DNA of 64,000 nt from Macrosoma leucophasiata (taxonomy: Eukaryota > Arthropoda > Insecta > Lepidoptera > Hedylidae). The notes beneath the pieces were generated by a model that worked only from the letters and a program-made list of their open reading frames with translations, did no database searches and was not told the DNA's origin. Below, one piece after another: positions 11,100 to 23,606 of this stretch; within the stretch, counting starts at the first letter, position 1, and each line of letters opens with the position of its first letter. A program made the translations under genes and the position numbers. The stretch covers positions 16,820,001-16,884,000 of the forward strand of contig JAWQUS010000026.1 of NCBI GenBank assembly GCA_036365455.1, in the 5' to 3' direction.

Positions 11100-12903
11100 A
11101 GGTTTGTACTAAGATATACTATGACGAAGTCACAAAATACTTAGTGGAAGAGCAGTGCACAACAACATCCTAACGCTGTGAAATATCTCTGTGCGGCCTA
11201 GACCACACATCTACGCCACGCCCCCACTATTCATAACACGTATAATTGCCTCAACGTACAATTAACTACCTGTCATATTTTATTTGTTAACAGTCGATCG
11301 CGATATTGATCTTATATAATTTGTAATTAACACACCCATTATTTGGTGTTTATGTCGTGTTTTACTCGGTCTTAGACTAACCCCCTTATTCATAATCGTA
11401 TTTTAGCTAAAGTGTTGCTAATCTCTCCTTTGTCTTTTTCTATCCTGCACATTTGACAATGCAACTGACAAAGACATAGCACATTCTATAGCTAAAACGT
11501 ATCTAATGTACGTTTATGAATAAGGGTGTTAGAATATAGGATTACTGTGCTGTTTTAATTGAAAAATTATTGAGTTAATATTTATGCAATTCATCAGTTT
11601 AGTGATAAGAATGATGCCTCTGCCAGTGAATGACAAAGAATGTCCCATATTTTTTTTGTTTAGTCTTATCTTGCCGTTTGTAAAAGAGAGTATGGAACAT
11701 TCTGTTGATACCTATTTTTATTATTAAGTATTTTTGGACTATTATTAATTTATTTACTTTGACATATTAATCAACGTATCAGTTGTTATTCGCTTTAATT
11801 TTGTATTTGTAATTTGACCTATCACAAGCAAATTCTATTATTTCCAAGTGATTAAATGAATTTTTGAGTTTGAGTTTGATGACATGACTATTTGAGGGAT
11901 GAAACCGTACTTTTCACCATAATTCGATCCTCAGATCAACTCAACGATAAATACTCAAAATTATTTGATTATTATTGGTTGGAATTAAATGAAAATGTAT
12001 CTTAGGTGGAGATACGACAAAATATAGAATCATAATAAATCACGCAATCTTGGCGGGGTCGGCTGTGAACACACACAGTGAGTATTTAGAAATTATCATT
12101 GTGCATGTATGTATTAAAAAAAAAGATTCCGACGAATTGAAAACCTCCTCCTTTTTTGGAGTCTGTAAAAGAGCAACTGCGTGAAGTAAGAGCATTTTTT
12201 TTTTCTGTTTCTGTCATACTTTTTGTAGCAGTATTTCTAACGGTTGTACCAGGACCACACAAGTAGAAAGCGGTAGTGAGCAATGAAAACACTATGGTTA
12301 ATAACTCAACACGCCCTTTTGCCAGCATCAACACGGGTTTGTTCCGGTTCGGACCTGCTTCATTTATACACTTTTGAGATAGAGAGAGCTTTGTTTTTAG
12401 AAATACTCCAATCTACACTGAAACCAGAGATTTCAATGGTTTGCCTTACCTACCTACACATAGAACTGCTTAAGTTTAAACTTAAGTAGTTTTATGTAAA
12501 GGTACTTAGATATTTCTTTCCTATATTTAATTAAGTACGTTTTGTTTAGTTTATAAATTTTTATAGTTTTTTTTTGTGTAGTTCATTTCATTTATACCTA
12601 TATTACTACTTTTGGCATGTCTTAGGGTGACGTCAAATAAAGAAAGTTTCTTTCATTCATTTATTCATACATAAATAACTAAATAGTAGGACGTGTTAAC
12701 GCTAGCTTTTTTAGGCCGTCATTTCGACACATTGAAAAAATCGAATTATAAAGATTAGTTATCCGTAAGAATCTCCAACACGGCTTATCATTGAGGAGCG
12801 ATTTAAACATCAACAATGATTTTTTATGTAAACAAGGTGCATACAAGCATGCAAGTAACATTAATTTTAAGTATTAGGATTAAGTAGTAAGGTAGTAATT
12901 AAG
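11100..12903. other. AT-rich sequence, no gene seen
   Basis: An inverted pair (about 11,385-11,420 with 11,490-11,528, TTATTCATAA...TTATGAATAA) suggests a small worn MITE. Otherwise nothing is supported. Confidence 0.5.
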
Positions 12904-13023
12904 GTTAAGTGATGACTGCAGCCTATAGACACCCACATAAAGACCAGAGGTCAAAATGCAGATGCGTTGCCACCCCTGAGACCTTAGTTGTTATGTCTGT
13001 GATAATTTATTACGAGGCCATAC
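12904..13023 (-). mobile_element. Metulj-like SINE, 3' fragment
   Basis: Minus-strand match to the GGCTGCAGTCATCACTTA and GGGGTGGCAACGCATCTGC blocks. Confidence 0.8.
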
Positions 13024-13778
13024 AACAGGGATAATCACAAGGATAACTTGAAGGTACTTTTCAAACAAGATATATTTGAAGTTACAAAATTTGGTTTAAA
13101 AAAGCTGTAGAAACAGCGCAATGCAAACAATATCTTAGCAATAGTAGCTCAAGTAGATCTAAATAAATTGATAACTACAAAACATTTGAGAATTCCTGAT
13201 CACCTGAAGCCGAAACGGGAACGTACCGCAATAATTTTTATTCGGGCCGAATACACGAAGCGTCGATTACAGTGGTTAGTGGCGATGATCAATGTTGTGG
13301 ACATGATTACTAGGGAGCCAGCGATCGAGGACACTTACCTTAATCACAAGGATCAATGCCTTAGTGATTGAAATCGAAAGACGCCGTAGGTTACAAAATT
13401 GGCAAATATTCAAGAAAACTTTATTTTTTATCTATCTTTGCTTAATCTCAGATTTTTTTCACTAAATACTTACACAAGTTATAATCGCGGTAGTTAGTTA
13501 TACATATGCAATTAATACTCCTCAGTTGAACTTTCTTATCTAAAATGTATGTATGTATAAATATAAATGTTCCGCTGCATCTACTTAGTAAAAAAAAAAC
13601 ATTTCTTCCGAACCGATTGCATGTATCTCCATACATCATATTAATAGAAATTTGCCTGAGTGTTCTACGCGTTACATATTATGTAGGTAGGCACATTCGT
13701 GGCTTCCAACTGAATAGTAGAGATTTCAACGCGTGCCAATATTGATTTCCTGGGATCCTGCGACCTCAGGTTTTTTTT

Positions 13779-14085
13779 AACTGCCTCAGTAGCCTAGTGG
13801 TAGCAGGCCACTACTACTACGCTGAGGTCCTGGGTTCGATTCCCGGGTCGGGGGATATTAGAGATAACGGTGTAAAACCCTTTATCTCTGGTACTATAGG
13901 GATTTTTCAATTTTCTGGAAGTTCTTCGAAGTTTGGTAATGTGCCCGGAGATGTCAATAAGATCGCCACCTGTTACATGGGCCGAAACGTAACCGGCGAA
14001 TCGTGGGTGTTTGCATGTATGATCTAATGCATACATTTACCTGTGCCTACCCCTTCGGGGAATACAGGCGTGAAGTTATGTACGT
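13779..14085 (+). mobile_element. tRNA-derived SINE (GCCTCGGTAGCC-type)
   Basis: Full copy with A-box-like TAGCCTAGTGGTAGCAGG, B box GGTTCGATTCC, then GTTACATGGGCCGAAACGTA and ACCCCTTCGGGG. Confidence 0.9.
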
Positions 14086-14366
14086 TTTATTATAAATCGT
14101 CACTTACTTGGTAAGTACAGTAGAAGAAGCTCTTACTAAACAACTGAACAAGGCACTTACCTGAAAAGAAAAGAAAATATAATTTATTTGACATTTTCGT
14201 TAAATGAAGATTAAAACTATTCGTGCGTTTTTTATTAAGCTTGTGCGCTAACTGTTAGCGCCACTGGAAGTTATAAATCAGTTTTTTTATTGCACATACA
14301 CATATATTCCTGAAACTTGTGCAAGAAAACAAACATTTATATAACACAGAGTGAGATCCACACATA

Positions 14367-14634
14367 GTGACGGAGCTCGCGGGCGTAGGCACCACTGCAT
14401 TACCTAATATACTTGCCGCTAAATGGTAGTGTTCATCACTATCGTGTTCCGGTCGGGTGGTAATGAATGTAAATGTAATTTCCGGCACAGAGGCATAACA
14501 CCTTAGGCCTCAGGAGTGGTAACGCATCTGCATTTTGGCCTTGGTCTTTGTGTGAGTGTCTATAGGCTGCAGTCATCACTTAATATCAATGTAAACTGCA
14601 TGCTTGTTCACCACTTACATAACATAAAAAAATA
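14367..14634 (+). mobile_element. Metulj-like SINE
   Basis: Near full length: GTGACGGAGCTCGCGGGC through to ACATAAAAAAA. Confidence 0.9.
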
Positions 14635-14639
14635 TATTA

Positions 14640-16035
14640 TTTATTTCCGCGTTGATTGTATAAATAATCAACGCTTGTATGATAGGTTATATATATTTTT
14701 CTTTTTTCTTAACGGTACCAATATATATCATAAAGCAAAACTTTCTATTTCATCACGTACAAAAACTTATGACCCGTACCAGGATCGCATAAGGCTCAAT
14801 AGGTCAAATTTAAACTCAGCATCCATCACTCCCCGCATCAGTAGCGGATAATCCATGTTTTGACACACGCGCACAAAAACGAAACGAGCTCACAAAACCC
14901 ACGTGTTGACCATCAATTAAAATCCAATTAACAATTTGCCCGTCAGAAACAATTTACTTCGTCCAAACTAGGACCTCGGCTGACGTTTACGAAACACCAT
15001 CAACGGAAAATTATCTTTACGACTGTAGCAATAAATCCTAATTTCCAATAACGTCGAAGCAGTGGTATAGAGTTGAGTGGTCTCGTATACAAATTGTGGC
15101 AGACACAGACCGCCTATGCCTTATTGTTTTTTAATGGCCTCCCCGCCCCCCATGCACCATCCATCATACTTGAGCACGTTTATTTTCTCTCAGACTTGTT
15201 CAAATAAAAAACGACTCGGTCCGAATTCCCCCGCGGCGATTCGGGCATTCCTTAGAAAGTTTTTAAAAGTACATTTAAATTAATATCTCGGAGGGTGAAC
15301 GCGCCGAGGATGCACCATGCGCTTGCGCCGTACCGCCAGGAACACGCTAATTCAGGTTTAGCCCGCATTTATGTTGAAGCGCATGTTGGTGAAGCCTCTC
15401 AATGTTGGTATTTCATTATTTTGTCCCTCTGGATTGAATGCCTAATGACTGATGTGTATCGCTAGCACTAATTTGATTTGCCGGGCGTCCAAAGAGTTTT
15501 TACTTGGCCTAATGAGAATTAGCGCGACCATGACTGACCGAAAAGAAAAAAGTTAATTTTAAATAATCGAATTGAAATAAACAAATGACGATTTTTTTCA
15601 TTACTCCCATACCTTATCAACGGTGAACACACGATTTTATAATAATTAAAAATCTGTGAATTTGCATTGAGATTTATGCCCTTTATCCTAAGTCCGAAGT
15701 GATCGGACCCTTCGAATAAGCTGGTGGAGATCAATTTATGGTCGAAGAAGACGCCGGCGTCGAGAAGTAAACACCAAACTTGACCACGTGCGTCGTCAAG
15801 AACAATAACCAGATCTGCGGTACCTCGGTACAGTCTTCAAATTGGCGAGTGGCTTGCATGTTTGTTATAGGGTGTTTGATCCGGAGGGATGGGTGATTTG
15901 GTGCCGAAGTTTTTGGAGTAATCATTTTATTATACCCAGGATTTATAATCCGCCTTGGTGTGACTATTTACACGTCCCACCACATGTGGTTAACCGATTC
16001 ATTTATCTTCGAGTAATGAAGATGGCAAACATGTA
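14640..16035. other. no gene seen
   Basis: Mixed sequence with a more GC-rich patch near 15,290-15,370 that shows no coding frame I recognise. Confidence 0.55.
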
Positions 16036-16039
16036 CGAG

Positions 16040-16110
16040 TACAGTACCCAGCAAGGAATATTGCACATCGAGTCTACGAAAGAGACAATTAGCTAGTTTG
16101 GACTTCGTAG
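16040..16110. mobile_element. palindromic MITE, left arm
   Basis: TACAGTACCCAGCAAGGAAT followed by TTGCACATCGAGTCTACG; cut at the shared CTTCGTAG motif and joined to a SINE body. Confidence 0.8.
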
Positions 16111-16367
16111 TATTCCCAGGTAGGGGGTTATCAGAGATAATAATATGATAATTTTACATTTTCTGTAAATTTCCCAGAAACTCGAAGTTTGGTAATGTGC
16201 CCGGACATTATGTTATCATTTTGATGTCAACAGGCTCGCCACCTGTAACATGGGCCATAACGTAACGTAACCGGCGAATCGTGGGTGTTTGCATTTATGC
16301 TTGAATGATTGAATGCATGCATTTACCTCTGCCTACCCCTTCGGGGATTATAGGCGTGAAGTTAGGT
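16109..16367 (+). mobile_element. tRNA-derived SINE, head replaced by MITE arm
   Basis: The body is complete from CCCAGGTAGGGGGTTATC but the tRNA-like head is missing. Its place is taken by the palindromic MITE arm at 16,040-16,110. Confidence 0.8.
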
Positions 16368-16548
16368 TTTTTCTGGTTCCTAAGGTTGATGTGAAATATT
16401 TCCTGTTGGGTAATGTACGCTGTTCACATGGATGTTACGTGAAAACTGCGGCCTTCATCATCTACACAGAAAACAGAGATCGAAATGAAGCTGCTTTGGA
16501 TCAGAAATTACCTATAGGGCCGTAATTTACCATGTTTTGCCGTTTTTT

Positions 16549-16824
16549 ACTGGTGGTAGAGCTCTGGTGACGGCGCTCGAGGGCGTAGGTACCACCGCAT
16601 TACCTAATCTATCTGCCGCTAAATGGTAGTGTTCAGTACTATCATGTTTCAGTTAGATGCTAATGTAAGGCCCCGTAATAACTATCATAGAGACGTAACA
16701 ACTTAGGTCTCAGGGGTGGTAACGCGTCCGCATTTTGACTTCTGGGTTTTGTGTAGATGTCTATAGGCTGCTGCAGTCATCACTTAACATCAATGTGCAC
16801 GCTAGTATGCCTAACATAAAAAAA
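16549..16824 (+). mobile_element. Metulj-like SINE
   Basis: Complete head ACTGGTGGTAGAGCTC to a poly(A) end, with a small deletion near the 3' end. Confidence 0.9.
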
Positions 16825-16829
16825 TGAAT

Positions 16830-17615
16830 ATTTCTAAATACCTAAACGAGCTTCTCCAACAAGAAAGTCATCAGTATATTTTACTCAACGTTAAATTCAA
16901 AGAAACGGGTTTTTAAAACAACTGTTATCGCCCAAACAGCTGCTAGATATTGCGAATTTGCAACTAAACGCGAAACAAATAATTATATTTGACATGCACC
17001 TTGCAACTTGGATTAAAATATACGAATGATAGAAATATAGAATCGGTTACGTTAAGGCGACAAATTCGTTTCCTTTTTATTATAAGAAACATTTTATGTA
17101 AAAAACTATAAATGTTTTGTGAAAAAAGTGCCCATATTTTTGCAATAAAATGTTGAAACAAAATAATATTTTCTTATCAAATTTATTAAACAAGCCTACT
17201 TCATACAAATTATATAAAGTTCATATAAAGTAACAGATTTCGATATAAAATAAATCATGTTTATTTTTTAATAATTTAGTAATATTTAATAATTGTTAAG
17301 GTGCTGGGCAACATGTACCCCATGTCAAGTAAGTTCCCATGTTCTCTGGATACTAGCCGTCATAATCTTGGTCAACGACCATTTAATACCACATCAATCG
17401 ATCACAGACGAATCATAAGTATTGCTAGTTAGACATTGACTTATTAGACGCGCGTAAGCGTTCATTAATTATGCGGACATATCATAGTATGTAAGTATAA
17501 GCTCCCTACTTCCCAGGTTAGGTGCGCAACAAATGAAGATGGCTGGCAAAACTTGGTATGTTTCAATATAAGTGAAAGCTCTTAACAAATGAGTCAATAT
17601 AGACAAGACAAATTT
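16830..17615. other. no gene seen
   Basis: AT-rich, no repeat family recognised. Confidence 0.6.
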
Positions 17616-17619
17616 TAAC

Positions 17620-17692
17620 TGCCTCAATAGTGTAGTGGTAGCAGGCCACTACAGTTACGCCGGGATCCTGGTTCGATTCTTAGATAAATGCT
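17620..17692 (+). mobile_element. tRNA-derived SINE head
   Basis: AACTGCCTCAATAGTGTAGT with GTAGCAGGCCACTAC and TGGTTCGATTC; no body follows. Confidence 0.75.
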
Positions 17693-18075
17693 ATTGAATT
17701 TATATACATTGCCACCCTCGCCTCGGAGTCTCGAGTCTAATGAAGTTTTATTGGCAGTAGATAGGTAGCCAATTTCAGAGGTCGAAAACGTCACCGACAA
17801 AACAGCACCACTTACTTTACCACTAAGCTACCGAAGCCCCTTCGGCAGCTTAGTGGTACGGGGACGTGATATTCGGTGTTACACTTTTCGGAGTCCCGTA
17901 TCGCACCCCGGCAGGACTGGTTATCCTGAGGTCGTATGTTCAATTCAAATTTTTCTTTCCGTTTTTTCTTTAATTACTAACAATGAAATAATTCTCTACG
18001 CCTAATTTGATAAAGTGGTCAAAAATGAGCATTCGCTCATCTGATGTAAATCGACCTTAAAAATATGCTTTCTTT

Positions 18076-18785
18076 CAGCGAGACAAGCCATCAGGGTTCC
18101 CATCGCACTATCGCTCTATCGCTGCAAGTTAACAATGACCAGCTGTCGTCCCACAATTTATTCGCCCAGTTACTTTACGACTATAGTTTATGTAAATTTG
18201 TGTCGCTTAATGAGACATTGTATTTCAACGCCGTGGACATCTATAGGGGACGGTATTTTTTCCGCCGGATATACAAGTCAGTCACAATTTCATTTGGAAT
18301 TCAATTAGACGATTGGTTTTGGTCATTTAAATACTCATGTCATTATAGGTCACGCTTCTCGAGTTTGGCTTTATTTATAATCAACCTGATGGAAAATATT
18401 CGCCGTGGGCAAATAAACAATATAGTTGATCTCTGATGAATGGAAGGGCTGGTTCTTGACAACCACTATGATGGAATCACCGCCGCCGGCTCTTCGGCAT
18501 TTTCGGGCCTTTTCGGGTTTCAATCGTTTCATCATATGATGAAGCCGAAACGATCGTCAAGACCCCGGCTCCTCGAACATAGATCCGCTATATTGATGAT
18601 GAGGCCTGGATGAAATCCTATGGTTTTTGTTTATCAGCAGTTCTAGAAAACAAAAATATTTTATGAAGTAAGTTGTTTTTTTTTAATATGTTTCGTTTCA
18701 ATCATGAACTGACAATATATTTAAACGACAGCTGGTTATTGTTAACATACAGCGATAGAGCGATAGAGGAACCCTTGTCTCGCTG
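18076..18785. mobile_element. 710-bp TIR element, unclassified
   Basis: The left end CAGCGAGACAAG...GGGTTCC...TATCGCTCTATCGCTG is matched in reverse at the right end, with further TIR-like pairing to ACCAGCTGTCGT. Two short gaps are in the left arm. No clear target duplication is seen. A 123-codon open frame inside resembles nothing I know. Confidence 0.75.
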
Positions 18786-18789
18786 CAAG

Positions 18790-20095
18790 AGATCATATTT
18801 TAAGACACACTTTCAATAAGTATATATATTTTCATGTGTTTTTGTCAGGAAGTCATCATTGAAAAAAAGGAGAACCCCGCGAATAAATTTTCAATTTGTA
18901 TATTTTTCAATAACTTGAGTGAATGAATACTAATAAAGAAAAGAATAATTTTTCACTGCCACTTGAAAATATTTACCGCAAAGGAAAACATGCTTGCAGT
19001 TCACATTGATGGCAACTTAAATACAGTCTATTACATCTCCTCTATTACAGAAAAGTATCCTTACTTAACCAGTTAAAACAACCTAGGGATAAATTGACCG
19101 AAATACTTAAAATTGCCATTAGGAACTAAATATATGAACTTTTTTTCCGACCACATTGATTGCTGTTTATTTTTTCGGCGCCCGAGGGTCTGAGGTCGTT
19201 AGCGCATTAATGGATTGCTACACAAAGTGGCATTACACCGATGCCATATCGGGGGTACCGATTACAATTTGCCGGTCCGCTCCAAAGGACGCCTTTGATT
19301 GCGCAGCGCCTTGTCAAACGAGTATTGAATTGAATTAGATATGAGATAAAATTTGTTACTGATTAGGCCTGTGGAAGTGTGGTGTAGTACCAATCGTAAC
19401 AATTGTAGCCAAACATGTTCATTTAGCAGACTACATGGATGTATTCCGATTATAAGATGACTTGAGGTAAATACTTTGACTTGAGGATTGATATCGGGGA
19501 TATAAGATAGTCCAGTAACAAAATATTTCAGTCTACTTCGGACCTTCGAAGTTTTGTCAAAGAATTAGGCATGTCTTTATAGGACAAGAAAGTTAGATCG
19601 AGTTGATATTGCCTAAATGCTGAGGAATTGCAATTGCTGGACGCTTGCAGTTGCAGTCAATTTGCAATGTATGAGATATGAGATTTGCAACAGTTTGGTG
19701 GTCTTTGGACCTAATATATGGTTCTGTTACCATGTTCCGTGAGTGAGTGAGTTGTATTGCTTTTGTTGCAACTGCCTATTGCTTTCGTTAAAATTATAGC
19801 GTGTATACACGAGACAAAGCTTCTCGCGATTCAGTTTAGGTTTATAATAAAAGAACATAGTACAGCCGCTGACACCATGTATAACTGCTTTTCTTAATTT
19901 ATATTGCTTTACTAACAATCAGAATTGGTACCGCAATTTAATCTTCAGCACGAATTATGATAAACACGAGGCTCGAACAGACTCGTGGAAAAACATTTAA
20001 AAACTGATTATCCCACAATAAAAACCTCAAAGCAATTTTTAAATCACTAACAAGAGTTTTATTGCAAGCCGGTGCAACGTCAATAAAAACGACGC
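18790..20095. other. no gene seen
   Basis: AT-rich. The GC-richer piece at 19,160-19,340 may be a repeat remnant but matches nothing else here. Confidence 0.55.
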
Positions 20096-20100
20096 CTATT

Positions 20101-20449
20101 AGGGTCATAGCTCACTAGAGCCCGGCACCCGACCAGCGCCCAACCGCCTCGAGCGGTCTGCGCTCATTACATCAACTCCGCTCCGTATCGCCGCGACCGC
20201 AAGCCGTCAACGTGCAGGCAGCGCGCGGTGCACTCACGGGCGGCGGGTGGACCACTCGGTGACCACTAGCTTGTCTTGTGTTGACTTTGCATTGCCAACG
20301 CGCTGTTTCCAAGTGGACAGCGCGCCATCCGCGAGTGGTTCACAAGTAACATCGCGTCGTCCACCCGTCGACAACGAGTGGACGCCGTAAATCGAGGCGG
20401 TGCTGGGGGGCTGTTCGGGTGCCGGGTGGCAGTAGTGAGCTATGACCCT
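20101..20449. mobile_element. 349-bp TIR element, GC-rich
   Basis: Left AGGGTCATAGCTCACTAG and GCCCGGCACCCGA pair with right TCGGGTGCCGGGTGGC and TAGTGAGCTATGACCCT. GC content is far above the surroundings. No transposase. Confidence 0.75.
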
Positions 20450-20587
20450 CAGAGTTTTATGGAATCGAGAACGAGAGACAAACGTTACGACCAATTACCG
20501 AATAACAGTCGTATCGATAATACCAGGTTTCATTTTTAATTTGCAAAGACCATGTTGAGCGAGAGGTATTGAATGTTTTGCGAGATA

Positions 20588-21010
20588 TTTTTTTTTGTGT
20601 AGAAGGTGACAAACAAGTATGCAGTTAACATGGATGCTATGTGATGACTGGAGCCTATAGACATCTACATAAAAACCAGAGTCAAAAATGTAGATGGATC
20701 GGGCATATAGAAAGAATGTCGAATGAGCGAATGACTAAACAGATATACAATGCGAATGTAGATGGTTGCAGGGGCCTAGAAAGGCGACTGACCTAGCATG
20801 ACCAAATAGGTCGAGAACTGTCTTATGGTGGGGTCAAAAGTCTTAGGAATCAGCGTACATGTATGAAGAGAATGATGAATGTGGCACGGGAGGTATGTCG
20901 GAACCAGGATATCGGGCACTTTACACTCTCTACCAACTCCGTTAGGGATCTGGCGTGAAGATACATACATAAAAATGCAAATATGTTGCCACCCCTGACA
21001 ACTAAGTATT
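20588..21010 (-). mobile_element. Metulj-like SINE split by a retrotransposon fragment
   Basis: Minus-strand halves at 20,588-20,697 and 20,968-21,010 flank an inserted reverse transcriptase tail. Confidence 0.7.
20698..20967 (+). pseudogene. 5'-truncated retrotransposon tail inserted in a SINE
   Basis: The fragment reads WIGHIERMSNERMTKQIYN then MKRMMNVAREVCRNQ and ends near a stop. This is the familiar C-terminal tail of many lepidopteran retroelement reverse transcriptases. It splits a minus-strand Metulj-like SINE, whose halves end and restart at a short AAAAATG repeat. Confidence 0.75.
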
Positions 21011-21085
21011 TTGGGGGACCCTGGTTTTTACCGGCTTTAAGCCCGAAAAACTAGGGTCCGCCTGGGTCCGTATTAAACTTTGTCG

Positions 21086-21149
21086 TCGCGAATGTTTTGT
21101 CATCATATAAAAAAAATTTTTTGTTTATATGATGACAAAACATTCGCGA
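21086..21149. repeat. perfect 26-bp hairpin
   Basis: Arms 21,086-21,111 and 21,124-21,149 are exact reverse complements with a 12-base A/T loop; core ATGTTTTGTCATCATATAAA. Confidence 0.95.
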
Positions 21150-21247
21150 TATAAGTAGGTATATGTTTAAGTTCGGAATAAAAAGATACGTTCGCAGCTT
21201 CGTACGTCAGCACAGTCAACGCGCATCTTTCGGATTCAACAAACAAG

Positions 21248-21417
21248 TTTTTTTTTTATGTAATGGAAGTGCCAAACATGCTTGCAGTTCACATTGATGT
21301 TAAGTGATGACTGTAGCTTATAGACACCTACACAAAGACCGAGGTCAAAATGCAGATGCGTTACCACACCTGAGGCCTAAGGTGTTATGCCTCTGTGCCG
21401 GAAATTACAGGGCCGTA
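21248..21417 (-). mobile_element. Metulj-like SINE, 5'-truncated
   Basis: Minus strand; poly(A) reads as the T-run at 21,249-21,258. It stops after the GGCCCTGTAATTTCCGGC block. Confidence 0.88.
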
Positions 21418-21928
21418 AAACCTTTACTTTGCGATACAACATATATCCGATCATCCTTTTAAACTTTCAGAGCTTATCCAAAATTGAATGCGAAAAAAAG
21501 ACATCCCGATATCCCCGAGCCGCAAATGTAAATGAAGTGATACGCAGAAATTTATTTATCAACCTTTCAATTTAGTTAATGACACGGGCGTTATCTAACC
21601 ACTATGAAGACGATAATGCCGAGATAAAGGCAATATGTAATGTACATAATATTCTTGAGGGATATTATGTGCAGTGGAAATGGAGCTAATCAGTACAAGA
21701 CGCACCTTAGCAATACTGAGCGCCATCTCGCTATCATACTAATTGGTATTGACTGGAATTGTTGCTAGAAGGGAACTGGATGCTTCATTTACTATATCGT
21801 GTTTATTTCGGTCACAATGTTTTTGTTTACGTCATGGAAGTGGTGAACAGATTCACTTTGATGACAAGAAAAGACTGCTGCGTGGACTAAAAGTAAATCA
21901 TAAAGTAGAGGGCAACCAATGCAAATTT

Positions 21929-21976
21929 GACGACCCGGTTAGTCTAGTGGTGTGAGACGATCATTTAATTCAAAAA
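21929..21976 (+). mobile_element. tRNA-derived SINE head fragment
   Basis: CGACCCGGTTAGTCTAGTGG followed by TGTGAGACGATCATTTAATT; no body. Confidence 0.7.
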
Positions 21977-22775
21977 GACGGGATACGCACATATCCGGAA
22001 CAAATAGTAATAGTATGACCTACAGATAGTAAATTGTATATTTATAGTAAGTGCACTGAAGTAAGTGCATTTTAGATTTATAGTTTCTGAAGTAAAAATA
22101 CATTAATCTGTGAAAGACAAAGACTAGAGAATTTTGTCGAGCATTTCTGTGTAATGTAATTTCAGAAAAGTAAGAAAATGTAACGTTCCTGCGAATTCTC
22201 AGCGTAATGCTCACAGCTGGTGCATTTTACCGGTAACATTTCGTTGTACCTTGCGTTCATTCTTCCTTGAGATGTCCTTGTCGGACCTACAAGTTGCGTG
22301 AGCTGCGTTTATCTTGATGAATAAAGAAAACTAGAAATAGAAAATGGTGGCAAATAAACATTTACAATAGTAGACAAACTATTGGAAATCTGCAATTAAT
22401 GTTAGACTTAAAATCGCAGGCAATAAGTGGTCTTTATAAGAACTTTACAGCACTATCTTCAAGTGATTTTGAAAGTTTATTGAATATTGCACTCGCGCGT
22501 CGCCCGCGCTCCTGTAAAGGGTCGGTGAAATGTTTCATACACCAATACGCTCGTTGATTTGTACCTACAATTATTGTTGTAACATAACGGCGAGCGTGCT
22601 CTGCTCTACGTCTGGTTCGTGAAGACTAGAACATGTACACTAGAACATATCATAGAATAGAATAAAAAAAACATATCAGAGCGGCTCGTTGTTCTGTTAC
22701 AAGTAAATGCTCTAGCCTATACTCACCTTAAAACATATTTTAAATCAGAGTCTTAATTTAGGTATTCCCGCATCA

Positions 22776-22985
22776 ATTACAGACACAAAACATAATACTG
22801 ACAAACGGGGGAGAACAGTGCGGCTATCGGTAGTGCGCGGATATTTGTGGAGATCAATCGTGGCCACCACTCACGTATCGTTAGTGTGAGATGTGAGCGA
22901 CGTGCGCCGCCCGCGCACAGTTTTACATATAAATTACCAATCAAAAATCTCCCGCGGACCGCGTCGAGTAACAGAAGTGGCATGT
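22776..22985. other. GC-rich island in AT-rich sequence
   Basis: CpG-dense stretch with CGTGCGCCGCCCGCGCACAG and a TATA-like TTTATATG on the minus strand. It could be a promoter or first exon, or an eroded element. Nothing coding is recognised. Confidence 0.25.
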
Positions 22986-23017
22986 TTGCAAGGAAATTTT
23001 ATATTTTGTAAAATATC

Positions 23018-23606
23018 ATAAAGATATGGTATTTGTTTTTTTGTATGTTTGTTAAGAAGTGGCTCTAATAATAACTACAGGACTGATTTTAATGATTCTT
23101 TCAGCAATAGGAGACCACGGTTGGATTATTAATTTTTTTATATCATTAAGTGAAAAAAAAGCATACTTATATGCCTACAGTTTACATTGATGGTCCTATC
23201 AACATCTATTAAGGCACAAGTGAGGCTCCATCTTCAATACTGCTCTTGTTTGTGGACGGGAGCTCACAAATACCAGCTTGGGGCGGGTGGCTAGTATTTT
23301 GTAATTTAGCAGCGAAACGGCCGAGGCTCTCGCGTGACTTGATACGCGCATGACTGTCGATTAGAGCTTTATTTGAATTTTGTTTTTATTGTTTACTGCG
23401 CTTTCATGTTGTTGAGATAAAGAACGGGTAGGCAACGGTTGTAATAAACGATAAATTAGAACCTACCGGTTGAGAATTACAAAATACACTTGAGAAGTTT
23501 TTAAATGATTTTGGGTCCTGTAATTTTCGGCACAGTGGCTTAATGACTGAGACCACAGTAGTGGCAATGCATTTACATTGAGATCTCTGGTTTTTAGGTA
23601 GATATT
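23018..23606. repeat. tandem duplication, unit 1 (589 bp)
   Basis: Unit 1 starts ATAAAGATATGGT and ends GGTAGATATT. It is nearly identical to unit 2, with only a few substitutions and one 3-bp difference. It contains a fragment of reverse transcriptase C-terminal coding (VRLHLQYCSCLWTGAH). A join at 23,280 replaces about 522 bp present in unit 2. The last 90 bp resemble a diverged Metulj-like SINE. Confidence 0.95.

Noticed and set aside
13794..14036. Open frames of 76-80 codons on both strands
   Set aside because: They fall within a tRNA-derived SINE.
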